From positions 143,501-207,500 of the forward strand of contig CANNZV010001174.1 in the NCBI GenBank assembly GCA_947561585.1: a stretch of DNA of 64,000 nt. The letters run 5' to 3'. Positions within the stretch are counted from its first letter, which is position 1, and every line of letters begins with the position of its first letter. The position numbers were made by a program, and so were the translations under genes. Positions 48,845 through 60,415 of this stretch are shown here, in pieces. A model generated the notes under the pieces. It saw nothing but the letters and a program-made list of their open reading frames with translations. It made no database searches and was not told where the DNA came from. Origin of the DNA: Caprella mutica (lineage: Eukaryota > Arthropoda > Malacostraca > Amphipoda > Caprellidae).

Positions 48845-49476
48845 TAAAAATAAAAAATTGAGCATTAAAATTTATTAATAATTATCGAGAGAACACTAAA
48901 GAAAAAATAATTAGTTGGTATCCATGATACCAACTATCCATGATGCAATTAGTGTTGGAATTCGGATCGAAAATGTCAATCTGTCCAATAACTCGAAAGT
49001 ACCCTAATTATTAATCTTTATATTAATTTATGAATTATTTGTTGTAATTTGTACTTAATGATTTAATACTCAAAATATTACGGTTAGCTTACACGTTTAA
49101 TTTATCAATTAATAATTAAATTTAAATTTAAAAAGAGTAGTACAGAAATTAAACTATTCAAATTGCAATTAAATTTTAAAAATAGGCAATTAAAATTTGA
49201 GGTAAATATTAAAAATTCAGAAATATTAAATTTTTTGAAAATTTGACAATTTTGCATTTCCAGAAATATTAATACATTTTTAGGAATTAAATAACTTTAA
49301 TTATTTAATATATTTTAAGAAACTGAAGAATTATAAATCATTTTATTAAAAATAAATTAAATCTATAAAATATTTAAACAAATTCAAGAGTCCAATCTTA
49401 TGAAGTCTAAAATTATTGTCCAGATTATATCTTTTATTTTCACAAACATTATTTTCGACACATGTCATTTTTAACG
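48845..49476. other. AT-rich spacer with a partial MITE
   Basis: 48900-49015 has GGTATCCATGATACC and a right end (GATCGAAAATGTCAATCTGT, AACTCGAAAGTACCCTA). Otherwise nothing recognised. Confidence 0.5.
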
Positions 49477-49770
49477 TCAATCACCTTCTAATAAAACCAT
49501 TGAAGATGTGGATGCACTTTTGTGCATAGATTCCTGTGCATTCTTTCTCTTGCCTGCATCCCCGTTAGCGGGATGACTTGCATCCACTGTAGCCCCAGAG
49601 CTCATCAAGTGAATGCACATGTTCTTGTAATCTTTTTGGCAAATGTTAGAGCTTGTTAAGATCATAGATAGGGAAAATATAATCTCAAACCTACCTTTTA
49701 ATTTACTAACTCTTTTATCCCATATAAATAAACACTGGATAGCTGATTTTTTATCCACCATTTCTGGCAC
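49477..49770 (-). CDS. Unrecognised open reading frame, 97 codons
   Basis: I do not recognise the product. The C-terminal third is hydrophilic and less AT-biased than its surroundings (SSGATVDASHPANGDAGKRK then NAQESMHKSASTSS), unlike chance ORFs nearby. Within the frame there is a good internal donor (AAAAG then GTAGGT, near 49690), so this could be two exon pieces or an exon read into an intron. It abuts a MITE at 49791. It may equally be chance or a transposon remnant. Confidence 0.2.
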   Translation of the reverse strand: MPEMVDKKSAIQCLFIWDKRVSKLKGRFEIIFSLSMILTSSNICQKDYKNMCIHLMSSGATVDASHPANGDAGKRKNAQESMHKSASTSSMVLLEGD

Positions 49771-49790
49771 ATGGGATAGGGTAGGGTTAC

Positions 49791-49978
49791 TAGGGTAAGT
49801 TACGAATTATCGGTCAGTTCCACATCTTCGGTCATATAAGAAAAAACGACATTGGTAGGTATCTATGATACATTTAATTTTTATAGGTATCATGGATACG
49901 ATAAAAAATTTAATAATTATCATTTTTTCTCATATGACCGAAGATGTGAAACTGACCGATAATTCGTAACGTACCCTA
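49791..49978. mobile_element. MITE, GGGTAAGTT family
   Basis: TAGGGTAAGTTACGAATTAT to TCGTAACGTACCCTA, with a degenerate palindromic core GGTATCTATGATAC...GGTATCATGGATACG near 49859-49910. Confidence 0.9.
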
Positions 49979-50275
49979 CATATACTCGGTGATGTTAAAT
50001 CAATTTCTGAATGGTACCGAAAAGTTGCCATAGTATCATTAGTTCTTATTTATCGTGGTTATTTTGCATGTTCCTTTGTTTCCCCATGATTTATAGCGGG
50101 GAGAGTAAATATTATCTTACGGTATTGATAGTTGCGTGTGGATAGCGATCACATGTCAAAATGTTTTGAAAGATAGCCTTGCATGTGTACAATCTACATG
50201 TTTTGGGTTGCTAAACTGAAATTAGATAGGGGAAAAAATATAGGCAGGGGATGTTATTATTTTTGCCATTTTTAA
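49979..50275. other. Spacer
   Basis: No gene or repeat recognised. Confidence 0.5.
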
Positions 50276-50279
50276 TGAG

Positions 50280-50464
50280 TCATTGTACACTGTAAGTCAA
50301 TGCAGGTAAAAAGTATAATAATTAGTATTTAACTTATATTTTCATTCGTATCCATGATGCAGATATCCATGATACCTGTTGGTATCATGGATACGAATTA
50401 CAATATAAGTTTAATAATAATTGATTGCAGATGTGGAACTGTCCGAAAACTTGGAACTTACCCT
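50280..50464. mobile_element. Left-truncated GGGTAAGTT-family MITE with palindromic core
   Basis: Core CGTATCCATGATGC...GGTATCATGGATACG (50347-50395) flanked by inverted AACTTATATT; right end TTGGAACTTACCCTATA. The left terminal repeat is not found. Confidence 0.6.
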
Positions 50465-50527
50465 ATATGTACGTATTAGAACGCTACATATTTTTCAACT
50501 GTTTGTTCCATATAAGAATTATAGTAT

Positions 50528-51216
50528 GATGTGACCCCACTTGCTCTTCTATGGCCCCACCATAACTCCCTCTTAATCTTCTATGGCCCCACCATAACTC
50601 CCTCTTAATCTTCTATGGCCCCACCATAACTCCCTCTTAATCTTCTATGGCCCCACCATAACTCCCTCTTAATCTTCTATGGCCCCACCATAACTCCCTC
50701 TTAATCTTCTATGGTCCCACCATAACTCACTCTTAATCTTCTATGGCCCCACCATAACTCCCTCTTAATCTTCTATGGTCCCACCATAACTCCCTCTTAA
50801 TCTTCTATGGTCCCACCATAACTCCCTCTTAATCTTCTATGGCCCCACCATAACTCCCTCTTAATCTTCTATGGTCCCACCATAACTCCCTCTTAATCTT
50901 CTATGGCCCCACTATAACTCCCTCTTAATCTTCTATGGCCCCACCATAACTTCCTTATAATCTTCTATGGCCCCTTTATAACTCCCTCATAATCTTCTAT
51001 GGCCCCACCATAACTCCCTTTAAATCTTCTATGGCCCCACCATAACTCCCTTTAAATCTTCTATGGTCCCACCATAACTCCCTTATAATCTTCTATGGCC
51101 CCACCATAACTCCCTTTAAATCTTCTATGGTCCCACCATAACTCCCTTATAATCTTCTATGGTCCCACCATAACTCCCTTATAATCTTCTATGGCCCCAC
51201 CATAACTTCCTCTCCG
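50528..51216. repeat. 32-bp minisatellite (second, unrelated 32-bp family), about 21 copies
   Basis: Unit CCACCATAACTCCCTCTTAA then TCTTCTATGGCC with C/T variants. The 3' third of the array uses TTATAATC/TTTAAATC variants. Confidence 0.97.
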
Positions 51217-51593
51217 TGTAGAAGATACCTCGATCATTTTTTTTCCATTTCGTGCCCATTCACCACAGTGTTGGAATAATTAAAGTCAATCCGTGAGTGT
51301 GCTTCTTCTTCCTCCCACCAAATTGTTCTCCGAAATCACAATTGCACCTCGTATTTTTTATGGCCAAAAGTTACGACAAAGGCTTTTCACGGTGACTGCC
51401 TGCCTGCCTGCATCGTGATTTTGACGGGCGTTTTCTTTTTTGGTGTCGTCGTGTTGTGTTCGTTAGAATCATGACAGTGGCTTTAAGGTCTTCATCGTAA
51501 TGGTGCCTTTTAATATGAGGCAATCAAGTGAATGAAGGAAGATGCGCTTCGTGATACAACGTCTGGAATATACTAAATAAATACCATTAAAGA
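51217..51593. other. GC-richer unique stretch
   Basis: Less AT-rich than surroundings with several CpGs (GACGGGCG, GTCGTCGTG) and a (TGCC)n tract. No reading frame or family recognised; could be an exon or regulatory DNA of a gene outside my recognition. Confidence 0.35.
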
Positions 51594-51790
51594 TAGGGTA
51601 AGTTATGAGTTAGCAGACAGTTTCACATGTGCGATCATACAGAAAGACTATGCAGTTTAACTCGTTATTTTAATTGGTATCCATGATACCTCCAGGTATC
51701 ATGGATACCAATTAAAATAACGAGTTAAACTATATATATTTTCTTTGTATATACAAAAGCAGTAATTTGAAACTTCCACCTGTCAGATTA
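51594..51790. mobile_element. GGGTAAGTT-family MITE with a perfect 78-bp palindrome
   Basis: Left end TAGGGTAAGTTATGAGTTAG; 51654-51731 is a perfect palindrome (38-bp arms, 2-bp centre) including the GGTATCCATGATACC module; right terminal repeat decayed. Confidence 0.75.
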
Positions 51791-52074
51791 AAAAATCAAA
51801 TAAATTTTATTATTATTTGATCAATAGAAGCTTTTAATAAACTACCTGATTTTTTAAGACAACCAATATTAAATTATCTTTTTTAAAAGAAATATAAAGA
51901 TTACTGTATTAATACCGATATCTTAGGTAGGATTTTAATATATTTTACTGTTCTTTATTGTACTGATTCCATAAACTTTAGAATTTCTTAGAATCAACTG
52001 TATATTCATTTTATTTCTACTTTCTTTATTAATCAGTAAATTTGTAATATAGGTGATCTCAATTTATATTACAG

Positions 52075-52130
52075 TTTCACAATATATGACCGAAAATGTG
52101 AAACTATCCGATAATTCATATCCCACCCAA
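52075..52130. mobile_element. GGGTAAGTT-family MITE end
   Basis: ATATGACCGAAAATGTGAAA then CTATCCGATAATTCATATCCCA; isolated right end. Confidence 0.5.
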
Positions 52131-52459
52131 CATCCAATTCACCTTTTTTTTGAAGTCATTAAAGTGGCCGTAAACGTATATCGTGATCATTACTAACTAA
52201 TTCTTATTCTCCAAGTTGTACCCAATTCACCACATCAATCTTAAAAACGCTGTTTTAATCTCGGGATCAAATTAATATTATGAATAATAATGAAGTTTAT
52301 AATGAAGTTTCTGTGGAAAGTTGCATGCAATTCGTGTCTGAATGGAATAAAAAGAATTCACTTTTATTCATGGCAATAGAAATTGCTTTTCAATTAAGGT
52401 CACCACATTTCAGGTCACCACATTTCAGGTCAGTGGTTCAGTTCCCAAGAGACAATTAT

Positions 52460-52770
52460 ACGGGGTAAGTTACGAACTATCGGTCAGTTTCACATCTTAG
52501 CTCATATAAGAAAAAACTGTGTAATCATTTAATTTTCATTCGTATCCATGATATCTGCAGGTATCATGGATGCCAATAAAAAAAAAATTGGTATCCATGA
52601 TATCGTCAGGTATCATGGATACCAATGAAAATAAAAATTAAATAATTCGTATCCATGATACCGGCAGGTATCATGGATACGAATTATTTAATTTAAAATT
52701 AAATAATTTTAATTCTTTTTTTTCTTATATGACCGAAGATGTGAAACTGACTGATAATTCGTAACTTACT
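52460..52770. mobile_element. GGGTAAGTT-family MITE with three palindromic modules in series
   Basis: Ends CGGGGTAAGTTACGAACTAT and GATAATTCGTAACTTAC. The core holds three separate ATCCATGAT..ATCATGGAT palindromes (about 52541-52575, 52588-52622, 52647-52682) separated by AAAATTAAATAATT spacers. Confidence 0.85.
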
Positions 52771-53600
52771 GTTTTTCTTAATGTTCAGGTCTTTCCTTAC
52801 TGAGGTGTAACTAATTTATTTAATTATTTCACTTATAATTAAATTAATGAATTAATGTCAGATATTTCTGGAGAGGAGTTAAGTTTTAATTTATTAATGT
52901 TTTATTATTAAAGGTAATAATGAATTAATATCATTCATTATTAATTTATCTTATTATTTATTTATAAAAATCTAAATAGTTTTATTCTTCATATTTTATT
53001 TTTTTTCGACAGTTATTATTTTATTAAATTAATTTATGTGGAAAAAATGTACCAAAATTCTTTTAAGAAACTGTAGGGTAAATTCCAAGTTATCGGACGG
53101 TTCTACATTGAGAAAAAATTATATAATCGAAAATTGTAACCCGTCCAATAACTAAGAACTTACCCTAGATAGCTTGTATGCCCTCTTTTTTTGTTTAATT
53201 TTATTTTTTGCCAAATAATTAGAAGTCGATATGAAAAATGTAAACAGTGTTCAACACTATTTATTTTAATTATTGTGGGTATTATGGTCTGATTTATTTC
53301 AATTAAGAGAATAATGAATGATTTAATAGTTATTTGTTATCTCTTCATTATACAGTAAAAGTTAATTTAGTTAACTTTAACGAATTTAAATGATTTTGTG
53401 CACTGATCTATTTTTCGAGAAAAAAACTCTTAGCCAAAAATGAAGATATCAATCCACCGATATGATTGACTGGTTTCATTTTTTATTCGTATTTTAATCT
53501 AGTAATAGAGTTACTGTGTATATCTTTTGGAGTGTGACTGATGAGTTGATAACCCCCCCTTCCCCCTTTTTTGCCCCCCATAATCTGGGTGGTCCTTTGA
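52771..53600. other. AT-rich spacer containing a minimal MITE
   Basis: 53074-53167 is a 94-bp GGGTAAGTT-family element (TAGGGTAAATTCCAAG to AAGAACTTACCCTA), almost only terminal repeats. The remainder is unremarkable. Confidence 0.6.
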
Positions 53601-53624
53601 TCCAAATTACCTGAAAGCAAGGAC

Positions 53625-53830
53625 TAGCTCTATCCTACCTAGCGTATCTCTACCGAGTGGTAGCGATACAGACTAGGAGGCAGGAGGTTGAGCGTTCGAG
53701 TAGGCGGTAAAGGGTTCGATGCCTGACAAATGCTTGCTGTCAAATAGTGAGAGTTAAAGACATCCCCTATCGACCTGATGAATATGCAGTCGGTAATCAT
53801 TCCCTAAATCACGGAGACACTTGACAATGT
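53625..53830 (+). repeat. Possible tRNA-derived SINE
   Basis: CCGAGTGGTAGCGATACAGA then CTAGGAGGCAGGAGGTTGAG and CGTTCGAGTAGGC resemble degenerate pol III A and B boxes with tRNA-like spacing; a second GGTTCGATGCC follows 20 bp on. No clear tail or target duplication. Confidence 0.3.
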
Positions 53831-54024
53831 GCACTGTAAAGGGGTCAACCGCCCCCCTTTCGAGACAATGCCGATGTTCTCTTAGTGCTCCAATAATTCA
53901 AATGTCACTATTTGAAAGTTGGATGCACCCAAAAAACACACTGGAGCTATTTCTCCGCCGTAATTTCCTACCATCATTTTTGAGTTATTTTCCTAAAGAC
54001 ACAAACACATAAAGGTACTAACAG

Positions 54025-57000
54025 TGACTTATTGTGATGTACTATCAGAGAAAAGAGTCACTGTAATGATGTACTATCAGAGAAAAGAGTCACTGTGATG
54101 ATGTACTATCAGAGAAAAGAGTCACTGTGATGATGTACTATCAGAGAAAAGAGTCACTGTGATGATGTACTATCAGAGAAAAGAGTCACTGTGATGATGT
54201 ACTATCAGAGAAAAGAGTCACTGTGATGATGTACTATCAGAGAAAAGAGTCACTGTGATGATGTACTATCAGAGAAAAGAGTCACTGTGATGATGTACTA
54301 TCAGAGAAAAGAGTCACTGTGATGATGTACTATCAGAGAAAAGAGTCACTGTGATGATGTACTATCAGAGAAAAGAGTCACTGTGATGATGTACTATCAG
54401 AGAAAAGAGTCACTGTGATGATGTACTATCAGAGAAAAGAGTCACTGTGATGATGTACTATCAGAGAAAAGAGTCACTGTGATGATGTACTATCAAAGAA
54501 AAGAGTCACTGTGATGATGTACTATCAGAGAAAAGAGTCACTGTGATGGTGTACTATCAGAGAAAAGAGTCACTGTGATGGTGTACTATCAGAGAAAATA
54601 GTCACTGTGATGATGTACTATCAGAGAAAAGAGTCACTGTGATGATGTACTATCAGAGAATAGAGTCACTGTGATGATGTACTATCAGAGAAAAGAGTCA
54701 CTGTGATGATGTACTATCAGAGAAAAGAGTCACTGTGATGATGTACTATCAGAGAATAGAGTCACTGTGATGATGTACTATCAGAGAAAAGAGTCACTGT
54801 GATGATGTACTATCAGAGAAAAGAGTCACTGTGATGATGTACTATCAGAGAAAAGAGTCACTGTGATGATGTACTATCAGAGAAAAGAGTCACTGTGATG
54901 ATGTACTATCAGAGAAAAGAGTCACTGTGATGATGTACTATCAGAGAAAAGAGTCACTGTGATGATGTACTATCAGAGAAAAGAGTCACTGTGATGATGT
55001 ACTATCAGAGAAAAGAGTCACTGTGATGATGTACTATCAGAGAAAAGAGTCACTGTGATGATGTACTATCAGAGAAAAGAGTCACTGTGATGATGTACTA
55101 TCAGAGAAAAGAGTCACTGAGATGATGTACCATCAGAGAAAAGAGTCACTGAGATGATGTACTATCAGAGAAAAGAGTCACTGAGATGATGTACTATCAG
55201 AGAAAAGAGTCACTGTGATGGTGTACTATCAGAGAAAAGAGTCACTGTGATGGTGTACTATCAGAGAAAATAGTCACTGTGATGATGTACTATCAGAGAA
55301 AAGAGTCACTGTGATGATGTACTATCAGTAAAAAGAGTCACTGTGATGATGTACTATCAGAGAAAAGAGTCACTGTGATGATGTACTATCAGAGAAAAGA
55401 GTCACTGTGATGATGTACTATCAAAGAAAAGAGTCACTGTGATGATGTACTATCAGAGAAAAGAGTCACTGTGATGGTGTACTATCAGAGAAAAGAGTCA
55501 CTGTGATGGTGTACTATCAGAGAAAATAGTCACTGTGATGATGTACTATCAGAGAAAAGAGTCACTGTGATGATGTACTATCAGAGAATAGAGTCACTGT
55601 GATGATGTACTATCAGAGAAAAGAGTCACTGTGATGATGTACTATCAGAGAAAAGAGTCACTGTGATGATGTACTATCAGAGAAAAGAGTCACTGTGATG
55701 ATGTACTATCAGAGAAAAGAGTCACTGTGATGATGTACTATCAGAGAAAAGAGTCACTGTGATGATGTACTATCAGAGAAAAGAGTCACTGTGATGATGT
55801 ACTATCAGAGAAAAGAGTCACTGTGATGATGTACTATCAGAGAAAAGAGTCACTGTGATGATGTACTATCAGAGAAAAGAGTCACTGTGATGATGTACTA
55901 TCAGAGAAAAGAGTCACTGTGATGATGTACTATCAGAGAAAAGAGTCACTGAGATGATGTACTATCAGAGAAAAGAGTCACTGAGATGATGTACTATCAG
56001 AGAAAAGAGTCACTGAGATGGTGTACTATCAGAGAAAAGAGTCACTGTGATGGTGTACTATCAGAGAAAAGAGTCACTGTGATGGTGTACTATCAGAGAA
56101 AATAGTCACTGTGATGATGTACTATCAGAGAAAAGAGTCACTGTGATGATGTACTATCAGTAAAAAGAGTCACTGTGATGATGTACTATCAGAGAAAAGA
56201 GTCACTGTGATGATGTACTATCAGAGATAAGAGTCACTGTGATGATGTACTATCAGTAAAAAGAGTCACTGTGATGATGTACTATCAGAGAAAAGAGTCA
56301 CTGTGATGATGTACTATCAGAGAAAAGAGTCACTGTGATGATGTACTATCAGAGAAAAGAGTCACTGTGATGATGTACTATCAGAGAATAGAGTCACTGT
56401 GATGATGTACTATCAGAGAAAAGAGTCACTGTGATGATGTACTATCAGAGAAAAGAGTCACTGTGATGATGTACTATCAGAGAAAAGAGTCACTGTGATG
56501 ATGTACTATCAGAGAAAAGAGTCACTGTGATGATGTACTATCAGAGAAAAGAGTCACTGTGATGATGTACTATCAGAGAAAAGAGTCACTGTGATGATGT
56601 ACTATCAGAGAAAAGAGTCACTGTGATGATGTACTATCAGAGAAAAGAGTCACTGTGATGATGTACTATCAGAGAAAAGAGTCACTGTGATGATGTACTA
56701 TCAGAGAAAAGAGTCACTGTGATGATGTACTATCAGAGAAAAGAGTCACTGTGATGATGTACTATCAGAGAAAAGAGTCACTGAGATGATGTACCATCAG
56801 AGAAAAGAGTCACTGAGATGATGTACTATCAGAGAAAAGAGTCACTGAGATGATGTACCATCAGAAAAAAGAGTCACTGTGATAATGTACTATCAGAGAA
56901 AAGAGTCACTGTGATGATGTACTATCAGAGAAAAGAGTCACTGTGATGATGTACTATCAGAGAAAAGAGTCACTGTGATGATGTACTATCAGAGAAAAGA

Positions 57001-57426
57001 GTCACTGTGATGATGTACTATCAGAGAAAAGAGTCACTGTGATGATGTACTGTCAGAGAAAAGAGTCACTGTGATGATGTACTATTAGAGAAAAGAGTCA
57101 CTGTGATGATGTACTATTAGAGAAAAGAGTCACTGTGATGATGTACTATCAGAGAAAAGAGTCACTGTGATGATGTACTATCAGAGAAAAGAGTCACTGT
57201 GATGATGTACTATCAGAGAAAAGAGTCACTGTAATGATGTACTATCAGAGAAAAGAGTCACTGTGATGATGTACTATCAGAGAAAAGTCACTGTGATGAT
57301 GTACTATCAGAGAAAAGAGTCACTGTGATGATGTACTATCAGAGAAAAGAGTCACTGTGATGATGTACTGTCAGAGAAAAGAGTCACTGTGATGATGTAC
57401 TATCAGAGAAAAGAGTCACAGTGATG
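54025..57426. repeat. 32-bp satellite, locus B, about 106 copies
   Basis: Same monomer as 36004-38130 but much more homogeneous. A higher-order period of 832 bp (26 monomers) is measurable: CACTGAGATG variants start at 55115, 55947 and 56779, and GATGGTGTAC variants at 55217/56049 and 55249/56081. Confidence 0.97.
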
Positions 57427-58297
57427 TATTCACTGATCTTTTGTGTGGTTCACTGATCACTTGAGTGGTTCACTGTTCCCTTGTGTGGTTCACTGATCCC
57501 TTGTGTGGTTCACTGATCCCTTGTGTGGTTCACTGATCCCTTGTGTGGTTCACTGATCCCTTGTGTGGTTCACTGATCCCTTGTGTGGTTCACTGATCCC
57601 TTGTGTGGTTCACTGATCCCTTGTGTGGTTCACTGATCCCTTGTGTGGTTCACTGATCCCTTGTGTGGTTCACTGATCCCTTGTGTGGTTCACTGATCCA
57701 CTGTGTGGTTCACTGATCCCCTGTGTGGTTCACTGATCCCCTGTGTGGTTTACTGATCCCCTGTGTGGTTCACTGATCCCCTGTGTGGTTCACTGATCCC
57801 CTGTGTGGTTCACTGATCCCTTTCGTGGTTCACTGATCCCTTTCGTGGTTCACTGATCCCTGTGTGGTTCACTGATCCCTGTGTGGTTCACTGATCCGTT
57901 GTGTGGTTCACTGATCCCTTGCGTGGTTCACTGATCCCTTGCGTGGTTCACTGATCCCTTGCGTGGTTCACTGATCCCTGTGTGGTTCACTGATCCCTGT
58001 GTGGTTCACTGATCCGTTGTAAGGTTCACTGATCCGTTGTGTGGTTCACTGATCCCTTGTGTGGTTCACTGATCCCTTGCGTGGTTCACTGATCCCTTGC
58101 GTGGTTCACTGATCCCTGTGTGGTTCACTGATCCCTGTGTGGTTCACTGATCCGTTGTGTGGTTCACTGATCCGTTGTGTGGTTCACTGATCCGTTGTGT
58201 GGTTCACTGATCCCTTGTGTGGTTCACTGATCCTTTGTGTGGTTCACTGATCCCTTGTGTGGTTCACTGATCCCTTGTGTGGTTCACTGATCCCTTC
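57427..58297. repeat. 20-bp minisatellite, about 43 copies
   Basis: Unit TTCACTGATCCCTTGTGTGG with CTGTG, TTGCG and 18-bp variants. It abuts the 32-bp satellite with no gap. Confidence 0.97.
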
Positions 58298-59179
58298 AAA
58301 TGATCGTGATCAGCATCAAATGATCATTCTGCACCTGGTGTGGATCTTAGAGAGATCTAATGAGATCAGGTGATTTGTAGATCATTGTTAGGAAGAATTA
58401 ATGGTATATCAATGGACGAAGAAATGCCTTTGATATTATACTCATGTGATTCAATTTAAACTAATGGGATGCCTAATCTTAACTGTATTTTAAATTATTC
58501 GATATGCGATTTTTTAAACAAATTTCAAAGAATTTATTTACATTTAAAAAAAATATAAGAAGTATTTTTATTTTTTAATCATTTATACTTAATTATTTTA
58601 AATTATGATCTAATATAAAATGCATTGTTACATATTTTATAATATTATGTTTTCAATTTCATAAAACTCATATGTATTGTTAAATCTATTACTTTTTTTA
58701 TATATAATGTAACTAATTTTGAATGCACTGAATATGCACATCATATAACAATAAATAGTTAGAATACAATGCAACTGCGTGCAGTCCATAACATCAATAA
58801 TTCTAACTATTTATTATGTACTAACTCATTACTTGCAGGAAATTGGAAAAGTCTGCTTAATAAATTACTGGTTATTGCCAATATTTCGCATAGTTTATAG
58901 GAAGCAATCAAAGAAACCATTGCACTTCATTTTATGCACTTCATTTCCTACTGCACTTCATTATCCAATGCATTTCAGTTTCTATCATTCTCTTGTTTAT
59001 TGGATTCCGCTTAACCCTATATTGTCTGATGTGACAAATTTGGTGATGGAAATGTATTTGGATTGTCAAGATTCAGTTTAAATTTTCATGTTTTAGTTTC
59101 CATTATTTTTATTGTACCATCTTCCTAAAAAAGTTAACTGTTTAATGTTAAAACATAAAACAATAGTTGTGAATTAATT
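58298..59179. other. Spacer, no gene supported
   Basis: Starts with TGATC-rich sequence, then AT-rich. A 100-codon frame at 58779-59081 has no recognisable domain and low-complexity origin (TGCACTTCATT repeats). Confidence 0.4.
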
Positions 59180-59922
59180 TCTCTTGAGTCAGTTAGTGCT
59201 AGCATTGCTGGGAGTGTTAACAGAGTCTTTCTCTTGAGACAGTTTGTACTAGCAGAGCTGGGAGTTTTAACAGAGTCTTTTTCTTAAGTCAGTTAGTGCT
59301 AGCATTGCTGGGAGTGTTAACAGAGTCTTTCTCTTGAGACAGTTTGTACTAGCAGAGCTGGGAGTTTTAACAGAGTCTTTTTCTTAAGTCAGTTAGTGCT
59401 AGCAATGCTGGGAGTGTTAACAGAGTCTTTCTCTTCAGTCAGTTAGCACTAGCAGTGCTAAGAGTGTTAACAGTCTTTCTCTTGAGTCAGTTAGTGCTAG
59501 CAGTGCTAAGAGTGTTAACACAGTCTTTCTCTTGAGTCAGTTAGTGCTAGCAGTGCTAAGAGTGTTAACACAGTCTTTCTCTTGAGTCAGTTAGCACTAG
59601 CAGTGCTAAGAGTGTTAACAGTCTTTCTCTTGAGTCAGTTAGTGCTAGCAATGCTGGGAGTGTTAACACAGTCTTTCTCTTGAGTCAGTTAGTGCTAGCA
59701 GTGCTAAGAGTGTTAACACAGTCTTTCTCTTGAGTCAGTTAGTGCTAGCAGTGCTAAGAGTGTTAACACAGTCTTTCTCTTGAGTCAGTTAGCACTAGCA
59801 GTGCTAAGAGTGTTAACAGTCTTTCTCTTGAGTCAGTTAGTGCTAGCAATGCTGGGAGTGTTAACACAGTCTTTCTCTTGAGTCAGTTAGTGCTAGCAGT
59901 GCTAAGAGTGTTAACAAGTAGT
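59180..59922. repeat. 48-52-bp minisatellite, about 15 copies
   Basis: Unit AGTCTTTCTCTTGAGTCAGT then TAGTGCTAGCAGTGCTAAGA then GTGTTAACAC; a 5' sub-block with GAGACAGTTTGTACTAGCAG is itself repeated as a ~104-bp dimer. Confidence 0.95.
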
Positions 59923-60046
59923 TAAGGCAGTCATTTAATAAGTGGCTCTGTACGTCATGACAAATATGAACTCTTTAACTAAATTATCCGTAGCTAATGA
60001 GTCTCATTATTAGACCATCATGAAAATGAGTGGAGCCTTCTCATAC

Positions 60047-60415
60047 TTACTGTTATGAACTGTTATGAGAGGAACTGTTATGAGAGGAACTGTTATGAGA
60101 GGAACTGTAATGAGAAGAACTGTTATGAGAAGAACTGTTATGAGAGGAACTGTTATGAGAGGAACTGTTATGAGAGGAACTGTTATGAGGAGAACTGTTA
60201 TGAGAGTAACTGTTATGAAAAGAACTGTTATGAGAGGAACTGTAATGAGAAGAACTGTTATGAGAAGAACTGTTATGAGAGGAACTGTTATGAGAGGAAC
60301 TGTTATGAGAGGAACTGTTATGAGGAGAACTGTTATGAGAGGAACTGTTATGAGGAGAACTGTTATGAGAGTAACTGTTATGAAAAGAACTGTTATGAGA
60401 GGAACTGTTATGAGC
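60047..60415. repeat. 15-bp minisatellite, about 24 copies
   Basis: Unit TGTTATGAGAGGAAC. Open in two plus frames (NCYER; MRGTV), an artefact of the 15-bp period. A 135-bp (9-unit) duplication is marked by CTGTAATG at 60105 and 60240. Confidence 0.95.

Noticed and set aside
53625..53720. Functional tRNA gene
   Set aside because: Box-like motifs are present but no complete cloverleaf or acceptor stem pairing could be found; a SINE remnant is more likely.
58779..59081. 100-codon hypothetical protein
   Set aside because: AT-rich, contains internal TGCACTTCATT duplications, and no domain or splice structure is recognisable.
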